From NCBI RefSeq assembly GCF_014192915.1, contig NZ_JACHYN010000005.1, positions 186,001-250,000 of the forward strand: a stretch of DNA of 64,000 bases, read 5' to 3'. The notes beneath the pieces were generated by a model. That model did no database searches and had not been told where the DNA came from. It saw nothing but the letters and a program-made list of their open reading frames with translations. Below are positions 8,601 to 16,542 of this stretch, piece by piece. This DNA is from Azospirillum sp. OGB3. GTDB taxonomy: Bacteria; Pseudomonadota; Alphaproteobacteria; Azospirillales; Azospirillaceae. A program made the position numbers and the translations under genes. How positions within the stretch are numbered: the stretch's first letter is position 1; the number at the start of each line of letters is the position of its first letter.

Positions 8601-9677
8601 AGCCTCAAGGGCGGCCTCACCAGCCAAATCCAGGCTCGCCGGCAGGCGCTCGATGCGCTCGCCCAGTTCCTCCGCAAGGTCCCCCGGCTCGATGCGCAGC
8701 GCGGTCACCGGGCCAAGGGCGATCCACTCACCCTCGTTGCCGCTGGTGTCCACGGATGCGGCCCAGACCCAACGGGTGGCCCCCGCCGGCAAACCGGTCA
8801 GCGTCACCCGGCGCAGGCCCGCCCCAATCAGCATGGCGGCGGTCTTGTCGTCGACGGGCGCCACGTAGAAACGGACCTCCAGGGTGTCGACGTCTGCGGG
8901 GGGCGTGAACGTGAACACCGCGCCACCGTAGACCTCGGTCACCACCATGTCCGTGGGTGGCCCCGGCGGCACGTCGTCGCCCGTCGCGGCGATGGTCTTT
9001 TCCGGCGTCCAGTTGGACACACCGCCGACGGTGCGGGCGCGCAGCCGCACGCCGTAGGTGTAGCCGCCGACCACGTTGACAACGCAGCGGCCGCCCCCCG
9101 CCGGGATGAGGGCGGGACTCGACGCTGTGCCCGGCCAGCCGGTGGTCAGGCCGTCACGGATCTCCAGTTCGTAATCCAGATCGGGGACCTCGTCCCAGGT
9201 CACCACCAGCCGGATCAGCGCCACGCCGTCCGGACGCCCGCCGGCCGAGGCGACATCGAGCAGCGTGCCCAGAGCCAGGCCGGTCGGAACCGGAATGTCG
9301 AGTGATCCGGCGCCGTACGTCCCGTCCGGCTGCACCACCACAGGCTGCCCGGCCTGTCCGGCGTCGGGCGGCAGCAGAGCGTAGCGGCCGAGTTGCGTGG
9401 CGTAGACCCGCTGCTGCCCCGCCGGCCAGACGACACGGGTACCCCCGTTGGACGAGCCGTAGACCGCCAGATAGCGCAGCCGGTCCGGCGCCACCAGCCG
9501 CACCCGGACCAGCTCCGAGGTGAGCCCGTCCTCCCGGCACACCGTGGTCTCGTCACCGACAGCCATCCGGCTGGTGAAGGACCAGAAGGACGGCTCCGGC
9601 CCCTGAAGAATGATGTCGCCCTGGTCACCGGTCGAAGTGGTGACTTCCGAGGCGCGGTCAGGATAGACGAAGGCCAT
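5640..9677 (-). CDS. Tail tip / host-specificity protein (lambda J-like)
   Basis: Protein of 1345 residues forming the tail tip and central fibre. The ATG at 9677 (MAFVYPDRASEV) shares one base with the preceding stop (TGATG). About residues 130-330 contain fibronectin-III-like beta modules (VTWDEVPDLDYELEIRDG, PPTDMVVTEVYGGAVFTFTP). About 340-580 is a coiled-coil stretch including two nearly identical 33-residue units. About 730-800 resembles the DUF1983 region of J proteins (YTVKVDVNGYVSGFGLASTS), and repeated short units such as ITARTIVGNHLAVGTIYGAL continue toward the C-terminus. A jelly-roll-like domain begins near KLSNSGFEAGWECW (about residue 950) and could bind carbohydrate. With the separate fibre it should define the receptor range. 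Confidence 0.9.
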   Translation of the reverse strand: MAFVYPDRASEVTTSTGDQGDIILQGPEPSFWSFTSRMAVGDETTVCREDGLTSELVRVRLVAPDRLRYLAVYGSSNGGTRVVWPAGQQRVYATQLGRYALLPPDAGQAGQPVVVQPDGTYGAGSLDIPVPTGLALGTLLDVASAGGRPDGVALIRLVVTWDEVPDLDYELEIRDGLTTGWPGTASSPALIPAGGGRCVVNVVGGYTYGVRLRARTVGGVSNWTPEKTIAATGDDVPPGPPTDMVVTEVYGGAVFTFTPPADVDTLEVRFYVAPVDDKTAAMLIGAGLRRVTLTGLPAGATRWVWAASVDTSGNEGEWIALGPVTALRIEPGDLAEELGERIERLPASLDLAGEAALEAVLATHEVRQSAQARLDRTVTSIDSTIDDVRTLLDDVEGDVKTLIRTESSTRILEYEALTESINTVASSVGDAVSLIQDEVLTLTNEDTALAERITTIAAQMGEDIEAAIQTEATARANEDGALTRRIDTLTTQIGKDISAAIQTEATARANEDGALTRRIDTLTTQMGEDIEAAVKEETSARTTALNAVAQDITKLFARFSGGTNLAPRLNRWTSPFPVTEDVAFASRYRVRVSGNAQSVVSPVLTELKPDTDYVLSFKARLVAGAASELHADLNPDTLPETAFAVTSSEWTTFSTMWKSSLAAIKNCRLRFFQYNLAGAQVDVTDVQLEEGNTPSAWSLAPGEIVAMVQQEADTRASALGAVSSLVNSVQTLAEGNYAAVQQQATSINGLYAQYTVKVDVNGYVSGFGLASTSDSSTFSVLANRFEVVMPGVAKVTPFYVLNGKVYLTSAVIGDAWIADTHIGPAGIDAAKIRAGTVLAGTVLVGGTALSTVASNAATGAQDPVSRINAGSTSINPGKVIVKGSNTLSTVGGWFYGNTTEIDGGKIAADTVTAREVKALSLTGDRMAAGTLTVDKFAHFSTGNKLSNSGFEAGWECWNRTGYVNGAAGMQWGVEFQAGGPGNDWTLSGGHMLWVHQLDAVSPGNWIGYYNHPDNNWLGIPIDPTKYCEFSIYTGAHRCKVEVGVAFYNAAGVNIGEAFGTTNDEQGAGGQSLTGYKRLWVKALPTAGAVTARPLIIKHHTKPGAGNTDSWAFFAMAFFGECAPNATEPQPWQPGGVTKILGGNLVAETITSNHLATGSVTADKITARTIVGNHLAVGTIYGALIGTAEVTTLKIGPNSVTVPQGFYSNDELTIHNIFTTPNNHDHDYGTTNAIRTDGSPVLVMGSAAVRIDTGGSVNNNIAGWIIRFINYNAGNSVAVTQATVVVQNIVVGASWTANAGSFSAVAVDYPPANVDVQYRLLFAKGYSNGSACYVRNRGIAAMMARR
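8101..8298. repeat. 99-bp tandem duplication in the J-like gene
   Basis: Positions 8101-8199 and 8200-8298 are near-identical copies with a 99-bp period. They encode 33-residue coiled-coil units of the type AAIQTEATARANEDGALTRR plus IDTLTTQ. Being in frame, changes in copy number would lengthen or shorten the coiled coil without breaking the protein. A third, diverged unit adjoins on each side. Confidence 0.85.
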
Positions 9678-10456
9678 CAGAACCGCCGTTCTTTGATCTG
9701 GAAGGTTTTGGTGAAGATGCCGAGGCGGCTTTCGTTGACGCCGCCGGTGTCCACCGGCTTTCCCCACACCGTGTAGTGCGCAAGGTTCGGGGCGTTGGGC
9801 CGCGCCACCATCAGGATGTCGCCGGTCTTGCCGGCCAGCCGCTCGATCTCGAGCGCGACCTCGTCGCGCTCCCGGCGGGTCATCTCGCCGAACTCAGCGC
9901 TCAGAACGCGACGCCGTGGCCCGGCGCGGGAGTACATCTGGCCGCCGGCGCCGTCGCGCTCCTCCGACAGGTCTTCCCAGCGCACGCCCCAGTTCGCCTT
10001 GAAATTGAAGGCGAAGCGATGCAACGGCGCCAGGACCAGGCGGCCGGCGCGCGAAACCCCCAACTCCGCATCGGTGACGGCCACCTCCCACACCCGCGCG
10101 GTGACCGTCGCCGGCAACAGATGGATGGCGTAGTTGTGCGCGTCGTCGACATGCCCCGGCCCGGCGTAGGTGTAGAGCGGGGCGGCCGCCAGATCGGCCG
10201 CCGTCGCGGCCGCGCGCACCCGCAGGGTGGCGCTTGGTCCGGCGTTGACCAGAGGCAGCACCACCGCGTCCACCGGCTTGCCGGCGTGAAGATCGGCGCG
10301 AACCGCCAGTTCGGGACCGGTCTGCTCGTGATAGCGGGCCACGTGCTTGATTTGCAGCCGCTCCACACCCAGCGTGTCCGGTCCGGGGTGGAGGGCGGTC
10401 AGGGTGGCGGTGTCGGCGTGGTTGATCCAGCCGACCCGTGCCGTCAGGTTGTCCAT
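9677..10456 (-). CDS. Phage tail protein (distal tail/tip component)
   Basis: Protein of 259 residues starting MDNLTARVGWINHADTATLT. GAGGTG lies about five bases before the ATG at 10456, and the upstream stop ends two bases away. The sequence is beta-rich with FAFNFKANWGVRWEDLSEER and ends with FTKTFQIKERRF, giving the look of a tail-tip component located between the hub-like and J-like genes. It does not match a named lambda protein by eye (M, L, K and I are not recognisable), so only a structural tail role is claimed from position and composition. Confidence 0.65.
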   Translation of the reverse strand: MDNLTARVGWINHADTATLTALHPGPDTLGVERLQIKHVARYHEQTGPELAVRADLHAGKPVDAVVLPLVNAGPSATLRVRAAATAADLAAAPLYTYAGPGHVDDAHNYAIHLLPATVTARVWEVAVTDAELGVSRAGRLVLAPLHRFAFNFKANWGVRWEDLSEERDGAGGQMYSRAGPRRRVLSAEFGEMTRRERDEVALEIERLAGKTGDILMVARPNAPNLAHYTVWGKPVDTGGVNESRLGIFTKTFQIKERRF

Positions 10457-10457
10457 G

Positions 10458-12185
10458 TCACACCTCAATAACCAGTTCGGTCCATTCGCCCTCGGCGACT
10501 TCCGCCACCACGCCGATCTGGCCGCCCTCCAGGCCATGGCCGTCCCATTGGATCGCCACCTCGTCCCCGATGTCGAAGAAGAAGGGGGGCGTGTCGGGCA
10601 CGACCCGGTAATGGGCCCGGTTGCCGAGCCAGTGGGCCAGGGACGCCTGCAGGACGGTTTCGCAGCCGATCTTGTCGGCGAGGCAGGTCTCCACGGCGGC
10701 CGGATCCTGCGCGCCCAGATGAAGGCGGTCGCGGGTGACCTCGTCCTTCGCTTCCGCGATCTCCTGCCCCCGCGCCAGCCAGCGCCGCCGCTCCGGCCCG
10801 CCGACGGGGTCGGCCGCGCCAGGGGTGTCGTCGCCCTTGAGCTGGCTGGCGGTCTGAGGCGTCCAGTTGCGATCGTACCCGCCGCGCAACCGCCAAGGCG
10901 GCGGATAGACCTCCGTGGGAAGCTCGGCCGGCTGCAGGCTGATCAGCGTCCCTTCGGCCTTGGAGAGCAGGCAGCGCGGGGATCCCGTCGCCACCTTCCA
11001 GACACCGACCTGGAGTTGGCCGCGCCACGAGAACGCCCCCCAGCCGCAGGGCGCCAGAAGGCGCTGGATCAGCGACAGGACGGTCGGCTCCTCGCCGTGG
11101 GAGACGTAAAGCTGCACCTCGCCGGGCATGTCGGAGGCGAATCGCTCGAAATGACGGACGGATTTCCGCGTCGCCGGCAGCCCGCCGCGCCGGAAGGCCA
11201 GATCGTCGATCACCAGGGCGGTGGTGTTGAGATACACCCCGTTCACGACCAGACCGTTGAAATCGCAGGTCACGTCGCCCGCCGGCTCCGCCGCCAGCGT
11301 GAAGGTCGAGGATGCCAGATCGACGGACGCAAGGTCCGCGGGCAGTTGCGGGACGCCGGCGACATAGACCGCCCGCAGGGCGCGCGACGGGCCGTCGTTG
11401 AACTGGTAGGCCGGAACCGTCGTGGCGATCCGGGTCGGCGTCACGTTGTTGCACGGGCCATAGCCGAAGGGCCGGCGGCGGTTGGCGATTTCCGGCGGGG
11501 CGTCGTCCGGGTAGGTGGCGGTCTGGGCCGGCTTGTCGAGCAGGTAATCCCAGTCCCGCAGCCGGATGCGCACCGTGTCGTCGTCGCCGGGCACGATGTC
11601 CCGGGCCGTGCATTCGAAGACCACCTCGGTCGTTCCGTCGGGCCGCGGCTGCAGCACCTCGACCGGGCGCCCGTCGACGGCGACGCGCCGCAGCAGGTCG
11701 CTGCGCTCGCCCTCCAGATTGTCCAGTTCGAGGTCGCCGAGGCTGGCGTTGGCCCAGCCGCCGACCGTGCCGCCGGTCAGGATCGTGCGGCTGAAGGAGG
11801 GGGCCCGCAACCCGTCCTCGAACTCCCTGTGGTCGCGGTCGATGTAATTTATGGTCCCGTAACGCAGCATGACGTCTCCGATGGCGAGGGACAGGCGGTC
11901 GCGGCGGGCGCCGAAGGGGGCCGCGCCGAAGGGAGAGGCGCCGAACATGACGTACCCCTTGACGGTGGCGAGGGTGGTGCGGGCTGAGGCCCGCAATGGC
12001 GGCGGCGGAACGGTGGCCGGCACCGGGGGGTGCCAGACCGGCCGGCGGGTAAAGGCGCGGACCATGGCCAGGGACCGCCCCGCTTCGACGCGGGGCGGCG
12101 GACGGACGACGCCGCTCAGAACGAGCGGCGCCGGTTCCGTCACGGTCAAGGTCTGCTCCTCGATCCGGACGAGGAAGACACGCAT
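10458..12185 (-). CDS. Phage tail hub/baseplate-like protein
   Basis: Protein of 575 residues (MRVFLVRIEEQTLTVTEPAP). The ATG shares one base with the tape-measure stop (TGATG). Residues about 75-575 are a mixed beta protein with segments such as RDIVPGDDDTVRIRLRDWDY and PFFFDIGDEVAIQWDG, reminiscent of baseplate hub proteins that connect the tail tube to the tip. A low-complexity Pro/Ala/Arg segment (about 40-95, including FGASPFGAAPFGA) separates the first 40 residues from the body. Position immediately after the tape measure supports a tail-initiator or hub role; the exact family is not certain from the sequence alone. Confidence 0.65.
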   Translation of the reverse strand: MRVFLVRIEEQTLTVTEPAPLVLSGVVRPPPRVEAGRSLAMVRAFTRRPVWHPPVPATVPPPPLRASARTTLATVKGYVMFGASPFGAAPFGARRDRLSLAIGDVMLRYGTINYIDRDHREFEDGLRAPSFSRTILTGGTVGGWANASLGDLELDNLEGERSDLLRRVAVDGRPVEVLQPRPDGTTEVVFECTARDIVPGDDDTVRIRLRDWDYLLDKPAQTATYPDDAPPEIANRRRPFGYGPCNNVTPTRIATTVPAYQFNDGPSRALRAVYVAGVPQLPADLASVDLASSTFTLAAEPAGDVTCDFNGLVVNGVYLNTTALVIDDLAFRRGGLPATRKSVRHFERFASDMPGEVQLYVSHGEEPTVLSLIQRLLAPCGWGAFSWRGQLQVGVWKVATGSPRCLLSKAEGTLISLQPAELPTEVYPPPWRLRGGYDRNWTPQTASQLKGDDTPGAADPVGGPERRRWLARGQEIAEAKDEVTRDRLHLGAQDPAAVETCLADKIGCETVLQASLAHWLGNRAHYRVVPDTPPFFFDIGDEVAIQWDGHGLEGGQIGVVAEVAEGEWTELVIEV

Positions 12186-15100
12186 CAGGCCGCACGCCCC
12201 GGCAGCGTGCCGGCGTCACCGGCCCGCTTGAACTGGCCGCGCAGCGCGGCCAGCGCCTTCTCCTGGCGCAAGCCGCTGTCCTTCAGCCCTTCGAGGACCG
12301 TGGTCAGGTCGGCGCCGTTGAAGACGACCGCGCGGAGCAGTTGCCGCAGCGTTTCCACCACCGCGGTGTCGGGGGCGGGCATCGAGGTTGTGGTGCCGCC
12401 GCCGCGCCGCAGGAAATCGACGCTGGCCCGGCTGGTCATCACCATCGAGCCGGTCGGCAGCCGGACCAGCTCCGGCCCGGCGTCGTTGACCATGGTGAGA
12501 CCGGTGGCCGGTCCGCCGGCGCCATGGGGAAGCCGGTTGATCGCGTCGACGATGGAGCTGTCATAGGATTTGACGGCCGGAAGATTGGCGACCTCCCCCA
12601 TGATCTTCTGCCAGAAGGCCGTAGCGCCTTGGCTGCCGAAGTAATCGGTGTAGGCGGTCAGCAGACGGTCGGCGGTGCTGGCCATCCGTCCCAGCGCGTC
12701 GTTGTCGTTGGCGGCCGCCTTCGCGAGATCCGCCTGGTACGCGCCCAGCGCGTTGGTGTAGGCGGTGGACGCCGAGACCCCGGCGGAGCTGGTGCCCAGC
12801 TTGTTGGTCAGCCAGTCGGTGAGCGATTCTCCGGACTGCCGCGCTTTTTCATAAGCCTGGGCCTGCTTCTCGAGAGTCTGCACCTCCTGCAGGCGGGCGC
12901 GGACGACCGGATCGGTGACCGCTGACAGCTCCCGCGCCTGCTCCAGCTCGGTCTGGTAACGGTCGAACTCCGCCTGGGACAGCTGGCCCAACGCCACCTG
13001 GGCGGCCCGGTAGCGCTGATCCAGGCCGGCCAGGGAATCCTGGCGGGCGATGTCGCGCGCCGCGGCAGCCAGCCCGGACATCACCGGATCGAGCTGAGCG
13101 AAATACTCGACCGCCTTTCCCAGCTGGTTGACGTCGAGGCCGGCAAAGATCGCCTTAGCCTGAGCCTCGTACATGTCGTTCGGGTTGCGGCCCGACATCA
13201 GGCTGTTGGCCCAATTGTTGTTCCACCAGGTCCGCACGTCGGTCAGCTGGTTCAGGTAGTCGGCTCCGCGGGCGCTGTTCAGCCCGGCGTCGAACGTCTT
13301 GCGGTAATCGCCGTAGATCTTCTCCTTCGCGGCGGCTTCGACATCGTTGATCAGGCCGACCAGGGCGGGATTCACCTTCCCCACCTGATCGCGGAAGGCG
13401 GCCATCTGCCCGTCCAGCTCCGCCACCGCCACCTGCACCGTCTGCCATTGCACCGGGTCCCGGATGTTGTCCAGGATCGCGGTCAGCTGGCCCGTCGCCA
13501 TGGACGCGTAGTCCGCTTCCAGGCCAAACTCCTGCGCCAGCCTGAACTGGTCGACCATCGGCTGGAGGCTCTCGGCGGTCGCCGCGAAGGCCGATTTCTG
13601 GACTGCGTGCAGTGAATTGTCCAAATTGGAAAGTGCCGAGTTCGCCTGCTCGATGGACTTGGCCAGCGACAGCCCCTGGACGATCTTGTTCAAATCGCCG
13701 CTGTTCTGCGCAGCGTCGGACGCCAGGGCCTTGCCGACCAGCCCATCGGCGGTCAGCGTGCCCATCACCTCGCGGATGAACGCTTCGGGTGTCTGGGCCC
13801 TTTTGCCGTTGTTCACGACCTTGGGGCCACCGTCCACGAAGAAATACTGCTGTCCTTCGCGAACCTGCACGCCGAGCTGGGTCATGGCGTTGACCGCGGT
13901 GGCCACGGCATCGGTCACCGCCACCACATGGTCAGTGCTTCCGCCGTTGTCCGCATCGGCGCCGATGCGGACCAGCTTGCCGTTCTCGACCCGCAAGGTG
14001 GCGGCGGCGTTGGGGCCGACGGAGGCTTTCTGCGCACCGATGCCGCCGCCCAATGCACCGGCGACGGCACCGACCACGGCACCGGCCAACGTTCCGATGC
14101 CAGGAACGACTGAACCATAGGCCGCGCCGGCTGCCGCACCAGACAAGGCTCCAGCCCCGGCCCCCACCACCTTGCTGTTGCTTTGAGTGCCGGCCCAGCC
14201 GCCGAACAACGAACCAGCCGCAAAGCCAACCCCAGCCGAGCCGAGGACGCCTCCAATGGTCGCTCCGCCTGTGCTTGCACCGGACGGGACGCCTCCCAGG
14301 CCTACGGTTGTATTCCCGGCACCAGCCATCGCGTTGGTCATCCCGCCTGGCACCGCAGCCACACCGGCGGCATGCGCTCCGCCACCGGTCACCGAACCCA
14401 TGGCGATAGACCCACTGCCGGTGATGCTGCCGGGCAAGGCCGCCGATGCCACCGTGCCGCCCCAAAGAGTGGTGTTCATCACACTGTCGTAAAGTCCAGA
14501 CAGCCCCAACTTGTCTCCCACCCATGACAGCGCTTTCCCCCCGGCCCAGTTGGTCGCCATGGAGGAAACCTGTCCGGTCGGATTGCTGCCACCTTGGGCT
14601 GCGCCGTTGCCCGATGTCACAAAGGCATCCCACAGCGTCGGACCACTGGTTCCGAAGAATGCGTTCTTCAGCGGCTGAATGGCCGCCATCTTGACCAGAT
14701 CGATGGCGAGTTCACCGATGATCGCCTTCGTGGTCTTGCCCCAGTCCAGCGCCGCAGTTTTGCCGGTGACGAACGCCTTCACCAGCGCGTCACCCATGCT
14801 GTCGAACGCCTTCTCCAACTTTTCGGCCAGAGCCACCCCAGCCTTATTAACTGTTTCCTCGGCCTTCTTCGGGTCGGCCGACGAATCACTGGCGGCCGCC
14901 GGTTTGGCGGCGGCGGCAACCGTGGCGTCGCGTTTTTCACCGGCGGAACTGGTTTGCACCGGAGCCGATTGCCGCGCCGCGGCGGTCTGGAGAGACCCCG
15001 TGGAGCCCTGCGCCTTGGTCAGGTCCCCGATCCGGCCGGACAGCGCCTCGAAGGCCGGACCGTTGAGATTCGCGGCGGCCTGGGCGGCGCTCTCGTGAAT

Positions 15101-15472
15101 CTTTGCCATCGCACCGGCCCAGGACCCGGCGGAGGCCGTCGCGGTGGCGGTGCTGGCCGCCTGGGCACCGGCGGCGGCGTCCGCCGCCCGCATGCCAGCC
15201 ACCCACCGCTCGTGCGCGGCGGTGGCCTTCCGGACGGCGGCGTCCTGCTGGACCAGGATGGCCGCGCGAAGCCGTTCCTTGTCGGCCAACGCGTGCTCGC
15301 TGGCTTCCAGATTGGTGAGTTCATCCGCGAAGCGGCTGGTGATCGCCGTCACCTTGGTCGTGAGCCGTTCGACATCCCCGTACTGGCGGGCAAGCTGCTC
15401 ACCGGATTTGGTCGCGCGGACGGTGGTGGATATCCAGTCGTCGTAGCCGACGACCAGCTGTTCTGCTGCCAT
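12185..15472 (-). CDS. Phage tail tape measure protein
   Basis: Protein of 1095 residues starting MAAEQLVVGYDDWISTTVRA. GAGG lies shortly before the ATG. Architecture is typical of tape measures: helical N- and C-terminal parts rich in Ala, Gln and Lys, and a central Gly/Ala-rich hydrophobic region (about residues 330-500, with AVVGAVAGALGGGIGAQKAS) that can insert in membrane. It is the largest helical gene between the G/GT chaperone and the tip genes, exactly where the lambda H gene lies. By the family rule of roughly 0.15 nm per residue it would specify a tail of about 160 nm; that figure is an estimate. It follows the GT stop by 86 bases. Confidence 0.92.
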   Translation of the reverse strand: MAAEQLVVGYDDWISTTVRATKSGEQLARQYGDVERLTTKVTAITSRFADELTNLEASEHALADKERLRAAILVQQDAAVRKATAAHERWVAGMRAADAAAGAQAASTATATASAGSWAGAMAKIHESAAQAAANLNGPAFEALSGRIGDLTKAQGSTGSLQTAAARQSAPVQTSSAGEKRDATVAAAAKPAAASDSSADPKKAEETVNKAGVALAEKLEKAFDSMGDALVKAFVTGKTAALDWGKTTKAIIGELAIDLVKMAAIQPLKNAFFGTSGPTLWDAFVTSGNGAAQGGSNPTGQVSSMATNWAGGKALSWVGDKLGLSGLYDSVMNTTLWGGTVASAALPGSITGSGSIAMGSVTGGGAHAAGVAAVPGGMTNAMAGAGNTTVGLGGVPSGASTGGATIGGVLGSAGVGFAAGSLFGGWAGTQSNSKVVGAGAGALSGAAAGAAYGSVVPGIGTLAGAVVGAVAGALGGGIGAQKASVGPNAAATLRVENGKLVRIGADADNGGSTDHVVAVTDAVATAVNAMTQLGVQVREGQQYFFVDGGPKVVNNGKRAQTPEAFIREVMGTLTADGLVGKALASDAAQNSGDLNKIVQGLSLAKSIEQANSALSNLDNSLHAVQKSAFAATAESLQPMVDQFRLAQEFGLEADYASMATGQLTAILDNIRDPVQWQTVQVAVAELDGQMAAFRDQVGKVNPALVGLINDVEAAAKEKIYGDYRKTFDAGLNSARGADYLNQLTDVRTWWNNNWANSLMSGRNPNDMYEAQAKAIFAGLDVNQLGKAVEYFAQLDPVMSGLAAAARDIARQDSLAGLDQRYRAAQVALGQLSQAEFDRYQTELEQARELSAVTDPVVRARLQEVQTLEKQAQAYEKARQSGESLTDWLTNKLGTSSAGVSASTAYTNALGAYQADLAKAAANDNDALGRMASTADRLLTAYTDYFGSQGATAFWQKIMGEVANLPAVKSYDSSIVDAINRLPHGAGGPATGLTMVNDAGPELVRLPTGSMVMTSRASVDFLRRGGGTTTSMPAPDTAVVETLRQLLRAVVFNGADLTTVLEGLKDSGLRQEKALAALRGQFKRAGDAGTLPGRAA

Positions 15473-15558
15473 GGCTGCCTCAGCGGCGAGAGGTGATGAT
15501 CAGGGCGGACGAATCCGCCGGTGGGGCGGCGTGGCGGGCAGGACGGAGGGGGCGTTGC

Positions 15559-15957
15559 TCATGCCCCCTCCCCGACCTCGCCGCCGGTCTGGGCGGCGCT
15601 CTGCCTGGACGTCTCGGCCCACCAGGCGAGGTACAGCTCGTCCATGTGATGGAGCAGCGTCCGCAGGAGGTCGGCGTCGACGGCGTTGCGGTCGGCGTAG
15701 GCCGTCACCACCGACCAGGGAATCCGGCAGGGCGTGGCGGGTCCAAGTCCGCCCGGACGCCAATGCCGGTCGTCGGTAAGGTCGTGCCACGCGCGCCAGA
15801 CCCATCGGCACCAGGGCTCGACCTCCACCGCCTCCCCGAGCCCGGCCCGGCGCGCCGCGACGATCGCCACGGCGTCCGGATCCTCGTCCATCAGCTCGTC
15901 CAGCAGGTCGTCGGTCTCGGCCCGCCGGTCGAGCCAGTCCCGCAGCGCCGCGGTCAG
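15559..15957 (-). CDS. T extension of tail assembly chaperone, made by -1 frameshift (G-T)
   Basis: This frame has no start codon of its own. The 132-residue stretch begins LTAALRDWLDRRAETDDLLD directly at the slippery site and ends TGGEVGEGA. It should be made only as a C-terminal extension of the 150-residue G-like protein after a -1 shift, giving a 282-residue product. In lambda the corresponding gpGT binds the tape measure and recruits the tube protein while excess gpG coats it; both are needed for assembly but are absent from the mature tail. Order tube, G, GT, tape measure is conserved here. Part of it could be expressed from an unseen internal start, but none has a good ribosome binding site. 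Confidence 0.85.
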   Translation of the reverse strand: MTAALRDWLDRRAETDDLLDELMDEDPDAVAIVAARRAGLGEAVEVEPWCRWVWRAWHDLTDDRHWRPGGLGPATPCRIPWSVVTAYADRNAVDADLLRTLLHHMDELYLAWWAETSRQSAAQTGGEVGEGA

Positions 15958-16406
15958 TTTCCCCGGGCGGCCTCCAGCTCCTCGGCCTTGCCGTCCTGCG
16001 CCGTGGTGGCCGCACCGAAGGCGAGGTCGAGCAGCCTGGCGCCGCGCGGCTCCAGGATCAGGTCGCAGAATTCGGCGAAGGGCAGTTCGCGGCCGCCGAT
16101 GACGCAACCCTCCACGTCGACCAGGCTGTGGTCGATCAGGCAGCGGGCGTTGATCCGGCGCTTGTGCGACACCGGCAACCGGTTGGTGTCGCCGTTGAAG
16201 CCCTTGGCCGCCTGACGCTGCTGGCGGGCCTGGGCGTCGTAGTAGGCGTCCGGCAGGCCCTTCGTCCTGATGCGCAGGCTGCGGTCGGGGTCCGGGGTGA
16301 TCCACACGCCGTCGCGCGCGACGCGCTCGTCCACCAGCAGGTCGCCGAGGTCGTCGGTCTGCGGGGCGGCGGCCGGCTGGCCGTGCGAAACATGTTCGAA
16401 GGTCAT
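15954..16406 (-). CDS. Tail assembly chaperone (lambda G-like)
   Basis: Protein of 150 residues starting MTFEHVSHGQ at the ATG at 16406; the longer in-frame start near 16466 adds a basic stretch without support. The body (RTKGLPDAYYDAQARQQRQA ... INARCLIDHSLVDVEGCVIG ... PFAEFCDLILEP) matches tail assembly chaperones of siphoviruses. The last codons are CGG GGA AAC TGA, so a GGGAAAC heptamer abuts the stop, allowing a fraction of ribosomes to slip into the T frame. The intact short form should be the major product and keep tape measure soluble during assembly. It lies about 135 bases downstream of the tail tube gene. Confidence 0.88.
   Translation of the reverse strand: MTFEHVSHGQPAAAPQTDDLGDLLVDERVARDGVWITPDPDRSLRIRTKGLPDAYYDAQARQQRQAAKGFNGDTNRLPVSHKRRINARCLIDHSLVDVEGCVIGGRELPFAEFCDLILEPRGARLLDLAFGAATTAQDGKAEELEAARGN
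15957..15963 (-). promoter_or_regulatory. Programmed -1 ribosomal frameshift site GGGAAAC
   Basis: Read on the minus strand as G GGA AAC followed at once by TGA. It fits the X-XXY-YYZ slippery rule and differs only in the last base from the GGGAAAG used by lambda for gpG/gpGT. After slippage the frame continues CTG ACC GCG into the 132-codon T extension. Conservation suggests the assembly line of this tail is still under selection. Confidence 0.9.
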
Positions 16407-16542
16407 GAGCGTCTCTCGTGCTTGGTCGTTGGTCGGGATGCGCGGAAGCGGGCGGGCGCCGACCAAACGCCCGCCCCGGTTCGCGCGAACCGTCTGCCGC
16501 CCGGTGGGGCAGCCTCGTTCCCGTTGGTCGCCGGGATGCCGG

